DNA from: a virus | Virus record (IMG/VR): IMGVR_UViG_3300041809_000290 | Coordinates: 1-56,028 of that record | DNA: 56,028 nt | Strand: one strand, 5' to 3' | In this document: positions 31,775 to 39,251 of the stretch, one piece after another | How positions within the stretch are numbered: position 1 is the stretch's first letter | How the letters are laid out: every line of letters begins with the position of its first letter | Translations under genes and position numbers: made by a program | The notes under the pieces: model-generated | Told to the model about the DNA's origin: nothing | Seen by the model: the letters and a program-made list of their open reading frames with translations, nothing else | Databases searched by the model: none

Positions 31775-31786
31775 TAGGATATAGAA

Positions 31787-32539
31787 ATGAACGTAATAAC
31801 CGAAATAAATCAATCTGCAATTTCAAGTGCTATAAATAAGGGGGATAATGATCTTCCTTATATAACCGTCATCGGAAGTGCAGATTTTGTTCCTAATCCA
31901 ACAATAGTCACGTCTGCTGATTTCAAATGCGGTGCACTGTGCAATGAGCTTGAATACGCTCGACTTGTTGCAGGTTATTACGTAGGATCAATGAATCCTG
32001 CTCAAGCTACAGGTAATGAATTAAATTCAATAATAAACGCTTTTATTAATTTGCCTAGAAATGGGGCAACTGAAACCGATTCTATGTATCTCGATAGGTT
32101 TTTAGCAATAGTGGCCCAAAATTCATTTCCAAATAGATGTACTCCTGGAGCAATTTTAAATGCATTATCTTACTTTATTAATATTGGTAGTATTCAGATA
32201 GTAGAGCCATTTAATACTAATAATCTATATTTTGAGGTTAGATTTTCCGGAACGCAGGCAATAACTAGTACATTGACTTTTGATAATGATTTTATAGGAT
32301 TTCTTAATAACAATTATATTGGTGGTGTTAACTCAGGTGTAATAATAACTTATATATACAATATAATACAAAGAATAAAGGCCGCAGGTGTAAGTTTTGT
32401 GGTCTATACAGTATCTTTAAATTCAATAACTTCTACCACTTATTTTAAAATAGGTTCAAGACAGTTCTCAGTATTTAGTAAGTGCGATTTCTTGAACGTC
32501 AGGTCTATTACGAACACAATATCTGCTTATTTCACTTGA
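31787..32539 (+). CDS. baseplate or tail-fibre-connecting protein
   Basis: 250 residues; TAGGATATAGAA upstream. Between the J-like wedge and the fibre gene, where gpI-like proteins connect fibre to baseplate. Asn-, Ile- and Thr-rich, mixed strands and helices. No specific family seen. Confidence 0.6.
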   Translation: MNVITEINQSAISSAINKGDNDLPYITVIGSADFVPNPTIVTSADFKCGALCNELEYARLVAGYYVGSMNPAQATGNELNSIINAFINLPRNGATETDSMYLDRFLAIVAQNSFPNRCTPGAILNALSYFINIGSIQIVEPFNTNNLYFEVRFSGTQAITSTLTFDNDFIGFLNNNYIGGVNSGVIITYIYNIIQRIKAAGVSFVVYTVSLNSITSTTYFKIGSRQFSVFSKCDFLNVRSITNTISAYFT

Positions 32540-32563
32540 TAATATCGATTGGGGTTTATCACA

Positions 32564-32572
32564 TGGTATACT
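32564..32572 (+). promoter_or_regulatory. possible extended -10 promoter before tail fibre
   Basis: TGGTATACT (extended -10, TATACT at 32567-32572) about 30 bp before the fibre start. No good -35 box at the expected place. Weak. Confidence 0.3.
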
Positions 32573-32603
32573 TTAATGAGAAGAACGATGGAGGAAACTC
32601 ATC

Positions 32604-34712
32604 ATGGTCCTTAACGCAAGTAGAGCTATAAAAGCTGCACAGTTTTACTCTGGAGAACAAGCTACCAGCGCTGATTTTAATTTTATGGCACAAGAGACCT
32701 ATCAAAATGAAGTTGAACTTTTGGCGATGCTCGCTAATAACGAAGATGTGGATGATGTCTCCACTTCGGATACTGTTATAGCCGGTTTAATTGCTACAAC
32801 AATATCAAATTTAAACGTTACACTAACTGCCGGATGCGCGGTATCTTTCTCGGGATCTTATTGGTCCAATAATACCTGGGGATGGGTTTCCGGCGCTGGA
32901 AACATATTTGGGGTTATTAATCCATCGGATCAGGTTCTTGCATTTGGATCTAATTCTGGAACTTACACCAGATATGATATCGTCGAGATTCAACCAGTAT
33001 TAAATAGTTATAATTCTTCATCTCGACAGTTTATAGACCCTGTTACGCAGCAAGTATCGACAAATAATGTTAATACAAGATATGAATTTGGAATTAATAT
33101 AGTAATTAAACCAGGAAATGCTTCGGTTCAAAATACCTATCCGACTACTGATCCTGGATACATTAAAGTTATGGAAGTGGCTATACCTGTGGGGGCTACA
33201 ACTCCAAGTTATGTATATGACTCTCGAAACACTGGATTATGGAATGGCAATAATGGCGGTACAAGGTGCAGTAAAGATTTGTTTTATTATATTGCACAAA
33301 ATGCTGCAAGTTCTCCTTTTACCACTTCGTTGCCATTGGCATCGGCAAATAGAGGAAGAATGTATATTTTTCAAAAAACCGATAGTAGTGCAAATACCGT
33401 TACTGTAACTGTTACTGGAGCCGATACTATCAATGGATCGGTCACTTCAATTGTTCTGTCTTCACAATGGGATTACGTTGTTCTTCGTGCTATTAATTCA
33501 GGAAATTATATTGTCATCGCTAATGGAATTGGGCAATGGAAATCTGCATTAACAAAGCCGTTGGGTGCAGGTTGGCCGATAGCACTAAATGCTTCTGCCG
33601 TGTTGGGGTCGGCAAACGGAATTGATGCGGCATCGGTTATTCAGTATGGAATAGGGACACTAAGCCCTCCGAGCATAACAAATCTTAACCAATATTTGCC
33701 TGGGGGATTTTATTTAACTACTAATGCTTGTACGGGTGCACCAGGAGGGCTGGCTCACTACTTTGAAGTAATAATTGTTACTGTAAGTACTACACAATCT
33801 GTACAATACGCATTTGATACTTCCACATTAATATTATATAAAAGATACTATTCGGGTGGGGCAGGCACTTGGGGCACGATTTATGATTCAGTATCTCTGC
33901 CTCTCGGGACCAACTGGCCCGCAGTCCTTGCAGGCGCTCTCGGGACCAACTGGCCCGCAGTCCTTGCAGGCGCTCTCGGGACCAACTGGCCCGCAGTCCT
34001 TGCAGGCGGGACGATGGGCTCCGGGTCCGGAGCAGGAGGCACGATCCCCAACGGCCCGTGGACCAGCTATACGTTCTGGTCGAGCGGAGTCGGCCCGAAT
34101 ACCGTCATCCTGCCGCCTATCTCCAGCATGCAAGTAGGCAATAGGGTCACGGTGTACACTGGGGCCGCGGTTACGACTATAAACGCGGCCGGATCGGACC
34201 ATCTTGGATATTATGGCGGATCGTATGGGACTTCTTTTGTTCTCCAGGCGTGCGGCGACTATGTTACTCTCGAATACAACCCGGCGGGCCTATGGGCCGT
34301 CGTCGCGACGAACGGACCGGAACTTGAAGCATCTTATAGCGGTTCAATAACAACCGGAACTCCTGGTTCAGGTGTACCTTATAATATAGGAAATATTGTT
34401 TTAGTTCCTGGAGTTTACGATTTATTAATGACGGGGGACGTAGACGCTGAAACAGGTTACGCTACAACTATGTCCCTGTTAGCCGCTTTGTCTACATCTT
34501 CTTCTAGTATATCTGACAATGATCTGGCCGGGGAGGCACTAGTTGGAATGCAAAGTGCGAATGTAGGCGAAGTTCGAGGGTCAATAACTAAATTAAAAAG
34601 AGTTATTATCACTACATCAACAACTTATTATTTAATATTTTTATTATATGGTAACAGTCCTCCACTTGCTTATTATAGAAACTTTAGAATAAGTGCAAGA
34701 AGATTGGCATAA
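32604..34712 (+). CDS. tail fibre protein
   Basis: 702 residues; GGAGGAAACTCATC before the ATG. N-terminal region helical (SGEQATSADFNFMAQETYQNEVE), like baseplate-binding ends of fibres; middle strand-rich; residues about 433-470 made of three 12-residue repeats (LGTNWPAVLAGA) and a following Gly-rich stretch; C-terminal domain strand-rich. About 33890-34325 is much richer in G+C than the flanks and uses different codons, so this part of the fibre looks newly recombined. Host-range determinant. Confidence 0.8.
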   Translation: MVLNASRAIKAAQFYSGEQATSADFNFMAQETYQNEVELLAMLANNEDVDDVSTSDTVIAGLIATTISNLNVTLTAGCAVSFSGSYWSNNTWGWVSGAGNIFGVINPSDQVLAFGSNSGTYTRYDIVEIQPVLNSYNSSSRQFIDPVTQQVSTNNVNTRYEFGINIVIKPGNASVQNTYPTTDPGYIKVMEVAIPVGATTPSYVYDSRNTGLWNGNNGGTRCSKDLFYYIAQNAASSPFTTSLPLASANRGRMYIFQKTDSSANTVTVTVTGADTINGSVTSIVLSSQWDYVVLRAINSGNYIVIANGIGQWKSALTKPLGAGWPIALNASAVLGSANGIDAASVIQYGIGTLSPPSITNLNQYLPGGFYLTTNACTGAPGGLAHYFEVIIVTVSTTQSVQYAFDTSTLILYKRYYSGGAGTWGTIYDSVSLPLGTNWPAVLAGALGTNWPAVLAGALGTNWPAVLAGGTMGSGSGAGGTIPNGPWTSYTFWSSGVGPNTVILPPISSMQVGNRVTVYTGAAVTTINAAGSDHLGYYGGSYGTSFVLQACGDYVTLEYNPAGLWAVVATNGPELEASYSGSITTGTPGSGVPYNIGNIVLVPGVYDLLMTGDVDAETGYATTMSLLAALSTSSSSISDNDLAGEALVGMQSANVGEVRGSITKLKRVIITTSTTYYLIFLLYGNSPPLAYYRNFRISARRLA
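33903..34008 (+). repeat. 36-bp tandem repeats within the tail fibre gene
   Basis: Three units (starts 33903, 33939, 33975; the third 34 bp) with apparently identical sequence. They encode three copies of LGTNWPAVLAGA. A diverged relative (LGAGWPIAL) is encoded near 33560. In-frame number changes would lengthen or shorten the fibre. Confidence 0.92.
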
Positions 34713-34719
34713 AATTATG

Positions 34720-35106
34720 TTAAAATATCTTTGCAACATGTTTATATGTAAAATAAATCTCATCTTTATTCTCCAAAAATCCGTATATTGGTGTTTCTCC
34801 TGTAATAGTGGCATGATCACATTCATGCCGGTAGCCCAATTCAATGTTACTAAATCTAATACCAGCATTAATTATATAAAGACTTTCCCACGGAGCAAAG
34901 AGTCCATTATTCAAAGAAGATTCCCAAGTTTCTACAGAACCTCCTATAAAAATGTGATTATCAAGCAGTTGTGCTTCTATTCCAAGAGTAGTTTGATAAG
35001 TATTCGAGGGGTACTGTGTAATCGGAGAATAAGCATTCGAGGCTGCTCCCTCATTATAATTCAGTGTCCCCACCGAGAGCAGATACGCCAGAGCGAGCCA
35101 TGTCAT
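34720..35106 (-). CDS. exported protein, outer-membrane-like
   Basis: 128 residues, the only leftward gene in the late region, converging on the fibre gene with 7 bases between. AAGGAGG precedes the ATG. The first 18-20 residues look like a short signal peptide (MTWLALAYLLSVG). The rest alternates strands: GIEAQLLDNHIFIGGSVETW, GIRFSNIELGYRHECDH, as in small beta-barrel or periplasmic proteins found in some phages. A conversion or superinfection role is conceivable (inference). Own promoter at 35138-35166. Confidence 0.75.
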   Translation of the reverse strand: MTWLALAYLLSVGTLNYNEGAASNAYSPITQYPSNTYQTTLGIEAQLLDNHIFIGGSVETWESSLNNGLFAPWESLYIINAGIRFSNIELGYRHECDHATITGETPIYGFLENKDEIYFTYKHVAKIF

Positions 35107-35137
35107 ATAGTCCTCCTTGTATATCTTATTAAGACAT

Positions 35138-35166
35138 ACAATATCATTAAATATAAATTAATACAA
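35138..35166 (-). promoter_or_regulatory. leftward promoter for the exported protein
   Basis: On the minus strand TTGTAT (35166-35161), 17-bp spacer, TATTGT (35143-35138), about 32 bp before the start at 35106. AT-rich neighbourhood. Confidence 0.5.
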
Positions 35167-35233
35167 GTAACTATAAATTTAATAAATATATTAAATTGGC
35201 ATGGTTTAAGCTATGATTTGAAAGGCGGTATGT

Positions 35234-35986
35234 ATGGGGTCTGACACTGTGTTTAAATACTGGGAATTTTGGGCCTCCATAGGGTTAACTCTGATATTAA
35301 TAATATCCGCATTGGTAGGGTTTTTAAAATCTGGTGGCACACTGCAAGCCGGAAAGCTTACTCTTAAACCGTATCGAAAGGGAGACGATTCAAGAGTAAA
35401 TCCACATCAATTTTGCCCTCATGCTAAAGACATACTAAAGGTGGTTATGAAAACTACCGAGTATTGTGAAACCAAACATTACATGAGGGACGAATTAATT
35501 GATACTCAAATGAGGTACTTTGATGAGAAGGAAATTGAATTAAAGGGATATCTTCAGAAAGTATTTATTGATGCTTTACAAATAGCCGTTCCTATTCAAG
35601 AGGATCTTGTTCAAAATCAAGAATACATTAATTATAACTTAGCTCTCATGGGACTAAGTAGAGAAATAAGAGAATATGTTAAAATAGCCATACTAAAGAA
35701 CCATTTTATATCTGACAATGATACTGAATGGCAGGAGCGTAAACGAAGATACAAGACTTCTATCATACAGAAGGGGGTAGATTTCCTTAATATATATTGG
35801 AGAGGAAGTACTATTCCTCGCTATAAACTTTATGAGGCTAACCATAGCGATGAAAGTATCGCAGAAATAAATAAGACAATCGATGATATGTTTGAATACG
35901 CGAGAACATGTGCCGTCGAGAATGACAATAAAATAAATAAGGTTAAGGATGAATATGAAGAATTCTTAAAGTCAAACATCGGCTAA
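35234..35986 (+). CDS. membrane-anchored hypothetical protein
   Basis: 250 residues; AAAGGCGG before the ATG. Residues about 12-31 form one transmembrane helix, the remainder is a charged, helical soluble domain. There is a single Cys/His segment (HQFCPHAKD). Unknown function. Beginning of the small membrane-protein block after the tail genes, where lysis functions are often found. Confidence 0.7.
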   Translation: MGSDTVFKYWEFWASIGLTLILIISALVGFLKSGGTLQAGKLTLKPYRKGDDSRVNPHQFCPHAKDILKVVMKTTEYCETKHYMRDELIDTQMRYFDEKEIELKGYLQKVFIDALQIAVPIQEDLVQNQEYINYNLALMGLSREIREYVKIAILKNHFISDNDTEWQERKRRYKTSIIQKGVDFLNIYWRGSTIPRYKLYEANHSDESIAEINKTIDDMFEYARTCAVENDNKINKVKDEYEEFLKSNIG

Positions 35987-35997
35987 TGGAGCGTTAA

Positions 35998-36336
35998 ATG
36001 AAGAAAACAATTCGAACCTTTAATGTTTGGATACGAGACACAGGATCTTGGATTATGCTTCTACTATCCGCTTCAGCAGGTATTATGTTGGCAAGTTTTC
36101 CCCATCTTGCCAGACAAAATCTAAAGCCCTCTAGATTGATAGCGACCATTGTAGTTGCTATTGTGTCTGCCGGTGGATTAGTAACGTTTGAATCGGTACG
36201 AAAGAGCGACCGAACAGTACGATCTTTACACCTTTGGCATCGAATGGGGTCTATGTTCATGGCTGGATTAAGTTCGGTCGCCTTGACTGACTCTATATTT
36301 GAAGCTATTACTCGAATATTTGGTAGCATTAATTAA
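35998..36336 (+). CDS. small membrane protein
   Basis: 112 residues, GGAG 6 bases before the ATG. Two hydrophobic helices (residues about 17-35 and 48-66) and a third weaker one near 85-100, basic loops. Could be a holin, but no family match is claimed. Confidence 0.65.
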   Translation: MKKTIRTFNVWIRDTGSWIMLLLSASAGIMLASFPHLARQNLKPSRLIATIVVAIVSAGGLVTFESVRKSDRTVRSLHLWHRMGSMFMAGLSSVALTDSIFEAITRIFGSIN

Positions 36337-36349
36337 TAAACTGAATATG

Positions 36350-36378
36350 TTGACAAACGAAGTTAAATTAGTTAATAT
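36350..36378 (+). promoter_or_regulatory. strong sigma70-like promoter
   Basis: Perfect TTGACA (36350-36355), 17-bp spacer, TAATAT (36373-36378), 42 bp before the start at 36421. Confidence 0.75.
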
Positions 36379-36420
36379 AATAGGTACATCGGTTTCAAAG
36401 ACAAATCATAAGGAGGTTCT

Positions 36421-36726
36421 ATGTCAGATGTTGTAAAGGCTAAGTCTTGGATCGTGGTGTTCTTCAGCACCATATGGTCCTGGATTGTAACCGTGGCTAA
36501 AGAAGTGATCGTATGGTACGGAGAGGCCAAGGCGTTCGTTCAGAAGGTGCTTCGTCTGTTCGACCAGCCCAATTCCAACCCGACCAAGATCAGTTCGCGA
36601 AGGGTGCTTTGTGGCGTCTTTGCGTTCTTCGCTGTACGGCAATTGCTTCATGGTGACTGGTCAGGTTTCCTGATGGCACTCGTGGGAGCCGTTGTCGTAG
36701 CTATTCTCATTGCTCTCAAGCCCTAA
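36421..36726 (+). CDS. small membrane protein
   Basis: 101 residues; AAGGAGGTTCT before the ATG. Two hydrophobic segments: about 7-28 (aromatic, WIVVFFSTIWSWIV) and 78-98, with a basic connecting part. GC-rich codons, like the highly expressed genes. Possible lysis or membrane function. Confidence 0.68.
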   Translation: MSDVVKAKSWIVVFFSTIWSWIVTVAKEVIVWYGEAKAFVQKVLRLFDQPNSNPTKISSRRVLCGVFAFFAVRQLLHGDWSGFLMALVGAVVVAILIALKP

Positions 36727-36734
36727 TTACAGTT

Positions 36735-37124
36735 ATGTCCGACGTACAGATTGATCCACCTAAACAGGTACAACCTGTACGTCGGCGATTTGGAATATTT
36801 CATGATCCTCTTGGAGATGTTTCGAGTAAACGAGTCCAATCGTTTAGTGCATTTTTAGAAGCGGTATTTGCTCCATTGTGGGCACCTATAATTCAAGACA
36901 TTCTTCAAAAGCATTATGGAACACAAGTCCAAATCCCCATATTAGGCATAATGGCACTTTTGTTAAGTTATTCAGCAGCACTTCAAGGAATAGCTTGGGG
37001 AAATGAAAGCAGGATGAATTCATCAGGGTATCAACCTCCGATGAATTATAATTCAATAGGGGCTATTTCAACTCAATCAAATACCAAATTATTTGATCCC
37101 AAGGCTACTACTTTAGAGAATTAA
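36735..37124 (+). CDS. hypothetical protein with hydrophobic segment
   Basis: 129 residues. No clear ribosome binding site; the start lies 8 bases after the previous stop. Pro-rich N-terminus, a hydrophobic stretch at about 68-88 (IPILGIMALLLSYSAAL), Asn/Ser-rich end. Unknown function. Confidence 0.6.
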   Translation: MSDVQIDPPKQVQPVRRRFGIFHDPLGDVSSKRVQSFSAFLEAVFAPLWAPIIQDILQKHYGTQVQIPILGIMALLLSYSAALQGIAWGNESRMNSSGYQPPMNYNSIGAISTQSNTKLFDPKATTLEN

Positions 37125-37133
37125 GGAGGAGGT

Positions 37134-37430
37134 ATGAAATGTCAACGGATTCTAGTACTGGTTCTAAGTTTAGCCCTCATCTCATCGTGGTGCCATGCAT
37201 CGCCTGCGCAGTCCTCGGAATCCTCATCGGCTTCGGAGCAAGCAAAGCAGCAGGCAGCTTCTTTAGCGGCGCAGGCATTATTGGACAGTCAGCAAGCGCT
37301 CAAAGAGTCGAAGCAACTGATCAAAGAGCAATCGACAACGATAGTGTGGCTTTCAATAGGCTGTGCCGTACTTTCAATCTCGACTCTAACGGCCGCATCC
37401 GCAGCAGTAATTAGTGCCATTAAGCACTAA
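37134..37430 (+). CDS. small secreted or membrane protein, possible spanin-like
   Basis: 98 residues; AAGGAGGAGGT before the ATG. Signal-like N-terminus (ILVLVLSLALISSWCHA), a Ser/Ala/Gln-rich coiled coil (residues about 32-65) and a C-terminal hydrophobic segment (73-95). A second frame (ATG 37139, 91 codons) is also open and shares the ribosome binding site with 7-base spacing. Rz/Rz1-like genes overlap in this way, but neither product has a clear lipobox. Confidence 0.6.
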   Translation: MKCQRILVLVLSLALISSWCHASPAQSSESSSASEQAKQQAASLAAQALLDSQQALKESKQLIKEQSTTIVWLSIGCAVLSISTLTAASAAVISAIKH

Positions 37431-37450
37431 TCTATTCGGTAGATCGAAAC

Positions 37451-37480
37451 AAACCCGGTTGTTTAACCGGGTTTATTTAT
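37451..37480 (+). terminator. Rho-independent terminator
   Basis: Perfect 10-bp stem AAACCCGGTT (37451-37460) / AACCGGGTTT (37465-37474), loop GTTT, then ATTTAT. Confidence 0.8.
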
Positions 37481-37499
37481 ATACATTACAAAGACATAC

Positions 37500-37524
37500 A
37501 ATTTCGTGTCATCATCACGGAATC
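37500..37524. repeat. 25-bp palindrome, copy 3 (imperfect)
   Basis: AATTTCGTG, centre TCATCAT, CACGGAATC; two bases differ from the perfect copies at 7324 and 17957. Directly upstream of the promoter at 37528. Confidence 0.75.
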
Positions 37525-37527
37525 ATA

Positions 37528-37556
37528 TTGACGTGGAATAAATTTAACGATATAAC
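37528..37556 (+). promoter_or_regulatory. sigma70-like promoter for the sigma-like gene
   Basis: TTGACG (37528-37533), 17-bp spacer, TATAAC (37551-37556), 42 bp before ATG 37599; starts 3 bases after palindrome copy 3. Confidence 0.7.
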
Positions 37557-37598
37557 AATACAGTGACGTCTAAACATTACACTCTAGGAGAGCAACAG

Positions 37599-38966
37599 AT
37601 GATTGCCACGACTAAGGAAGTTAATGGAATTAGTCAAGACTTGGTAAAGTTCTCTTATCATTTTGCATATCGAATGAAGAGATTTATTCATGCCGAAGTA
37701 GAGGATTTAAGCCAGGAACTTTTAACTCGCACTTTGGAGTACATTTATAAACAACCGACAGCTGTTAAGAAGGCCACGATAACAACATTTAAATCCCATT
37801 GTCTTAGCCTTATGTCGTGGACGGCAAGAAAGATGTTATCTGAAAAGTGCAGTCAAAAAAAAGGCCACGCCATATCTCGTGCTAAACAACGTATAGATGG
37901 GTTATGCTTTGATAATTCTCAGGGTCTAATAGATAGAAATAAGCTTCCTGACATTTGTCAATATTCGTCCAATCAATCAGTAACCACATGTAAGATTCCA
38001 ATTGTGGATTATGCTGAAAGTCGATATGATGACTTTGATAGGTTGGTATTAAAATTGGACATAAACAGGATAAAATCAGTGCTTAGTTCCGATGAATTAT
38101 CTGTTGTCAATCTTTTGGAACAAGGGTTTCGAGGAAGAGAAATAAATAAGATAATGTCAGGAAGTCATGGGTACGCACATTTCATGTTAAAGAATCTTCG
38201 ATCAAAATTAACGGCTATTAAAGATATTTACTTTAATGACTTGACATTCAAACAAATTAAACATAATATTAAATCTGCATCAATAAATGAGGGTCTTTTG
38301 ATCCCCAAAGAACATGAAGGAGGTTGCAATATGGCGACCACGAAGAAGACTCCGGATAAAAAGAAGGCGCCTGCAAAGAAGGCTCCGAGCAAAGATCCCA
38401 AGGCCAAGAAAGAGGTTGCGAAGAAGGCTCCTGCGAAGGCTTCCGCAAATGCCCCTGTTACCAAGGCAAAGCCCAAGGCAAAGGAGAGGGCTCCTCGCGT
38501 GCCGGGAAAGAGCGAAAAGATAGTTGCATTCATTCAGCCGTTCCTCGATAAGGGAAAGTTGTCGAGGCGCGAAATCGCCGTCAAGGTGGCTGAGAAGTTC
38601 GATCTTACGGAAGGAACTTCGTACATCTATGTCACTCGACAAGCCAACGAGGGCAACTCTCCCAAGAAGAAGACTGCGAGCAAGCCTTCTGAAAAGAAGA
38701 CTCCATCAAAGACTTCGAACAAGAAGGCGCCTGCAAAGACTCCGGCCAAGCCCAAATCGAAGAAAGCCAAAATCGAAGAAGAGGAATACGAAGAGGAAGA
38801 GGCCCCTGCTCCTAAGAAGAAGTCGTCAAAGGCAAAAGCGAAGACTGCAAAGTCAAAGGGAAAGCCCAAGGATGAAGAGGGGGATGAGGATCTTCTTGAG
38901 GACCCCTTCGCCGATGAGGACGACGCTGAGGAGGAAGAGGAAGAGTTCGATCCGGAATCGGACTGA
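37599..38966 (+). CDS. sigma-factor-like protein in frame with H1-like domain
   Basis: 455 residues if read to the end. ATG 37599 lies 8 bases after AGGAG; a GTG at 37563 is only 7 bases behind the -10 box. Residues about 10-220 look like a sigma70/ECF factor: a region-2-like helix block (FSYHFAYRMKRFIHAEVEDLSQELL...) and a region-4-like end (LSSDELSVVNLLEQGFRGREINKIM). From residue 245 on the same frame becomes the Lys/Pro/Ala-rich protein described separately. No stop codon separates them. A phage sigma factor could switch transcription to its own late promoters; this is inferred. Confidence 0.65.
   Translation: MIATTKEVNGISQDLVKFSYHFAYRMKRFIHAEVEDLSQELLTRTLEYIYKQPTAVKKATITTFKSHCLSLMSWTARKMLSEKCSQKKGHAISRAKQRIDGLCFDNSQGLIDRNKLPDICQYSSNQSVTTCKIPIVDYAESRYDDFDRLVLKLDINRIKSVLSSDELSVVNLLEQGFRGREINKIMSGSHGYAHFMLKNLRSKLTAIKDIYFNDLTFKQIKHNIKSASINEGLLIPKEHEGGCNMATTKKTPDKKKAPAKKAPSKDPKAKKEVAKKAPAKASANAPVTKAKPKAKERAPRVPGKSEKIVAFIQPFLDKGKLSRREIAVKVAEKFDLTEGTSYIYVTRQANEGNSPKKKTASKPSEKKTPSKTSNKKAPAKTPAKPKSKKAKIEEEEYEEEEAPAPKKKSSKAKAKTAKSKGKPKDEEGDEDLLEDPFADEDDAEEEEEEFDPESD
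38331..38966 (+). CDS. histone-H1-like Lys/Ala/Pro-rich protein with acidic tail (internal start)
   Basis: 211 residues from ATG 38331, which has a strong own site (GAAGGAGGTTGCAAT). Residues 1-60 are KKAPAKK-type repeats, 65-110 a small globular, possibly winged-helix-like region (SEKIVAFIQPFLDKGKLSRREIAVKVAEKF), then another basic stretch and a Glu/Asp-rich end. Codons are GC-rich, unlike the sigma-like part before it, so it is probably an abundant, separately made nucleoid-like DNA-binding protein. The upstream frame enters it without a stop. Confidence 0.7.
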   Translation: MATTKKTPDKKKAPAKKAPSKDPKAKKEVAKKAPAKASANAPVTKAKPKAKERAPRVPGKSEKIVAFIQPFLDKGKLSRREIAVKVAEKFDLTEGTSYIYVTRQANEGNSPKKKTASKPSEKKTPSKTSNKKAPAKTPAKPKSKKAKIEEEEYEEEEAPAPKKKSSKAKAKTAKSKGKPKDEEGDEDLLEDPFADEDDAEEEEEEFDPESD

Positions 38967-38998
38967 TACACGTAATAAAAAGTTCTCATGGAGAATCG

Positions 38999-39030
38999 GA
39001 CCGCTTTCAAATCTGGAAGCGGTCTTTTAT
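38999..39030 (+). terminator. Rho-independent terminator
   Basis: 10-bp stem GACCGCTTTC (38999-39008) / GGAAGCGGTC (39015-39024), one G-U pair, then TTTTATTTT. Confidence 0.85.
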
Positions 39031-39035
39031 TTTAC

Positions 39036-39064
39036 TTGAATTATTCCAAATAATCGGATAAGAT
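39036..39064 (+). promoter_or_regulatory. sigma70-like promoter for replication genes
   Basis: TTGAAT (39036-39041), 17-bp spacer, TAAGAT (39059-39064). It begins right behind the terminator and would transcribe the structured leader at 39101-39231. Confidence 0.65.
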
Positions 39065-39137
39065 ATAGAGTGATAGAGCAAGACGCTTGGGAACGTTATG
39101 CTTCATCCTAGCCTAGCCTTCCGAGATTGGGCATTAT

Positions 39138-39231
39138 GAAGAGTATTTGAGGGGCTAGCGTAGGCGCGTTGTTCTCGGCAACGCGAAAGGATGACCAAGC
39201 ATCCGTTACGCTAGCCCCTCGTTTATTCTTC
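39138..39231 (+). ncRNA. structured RNA with three-way junction in leader of replication operon
   Basis: A perfect 14-bp helix joins GAGGGGCTAGCGTA (39149-39162) and TACGCTAGCCCCTC (39207-39220), extended outward by GAAGA/TCTTC-type pairs (39138-39142 with 39227-39231). Inside it are two hairpins: CGCGTTG (39165-39171) with CAACGCG (39179-39185), and GGATG (39189-39193) with CATCC (39200-39204). A further helix CTTCAT (39101-39106) / ATGAAG (39136-39141) competes with the outer part. No T run follows, so not a plain terminator. Candidate leader RNA, riboregulator, separate small RNA or origin element. Confidence 0.7.
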
Positions 39232-39251
39232 AAATAATTTAGGAGCGGTTG

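Noticed and set aside
33888-34202. Minus-strand frame with repeated CGPVGPE-type units
   Set aside because: Reverse reading of the 36-bp repeats of the tail fibre; no start signal.
34693-35244. Plus-strand frame of 183 codons after the tail fibre
   Set aside because: Runs antisense through the exported-protein gene at 34720-35106, which has a signal-like start, promoter and ribosome binding site; composition of the plus product is unnatural.
38524-39039. Plus-strand 171-codon Arg/Ser-rich frame
   Set aside because: Out-of-frame reading of Lys-rich codons of the H1-like gene; extends into the terminator.
39070-39231. Structured region considered as tRNA
   Set aside because: No CCA-type acceptor, T-loop or D-loop sequence and the helix lengths (14, 7, 5 bp) do not fit a cloverleaf.
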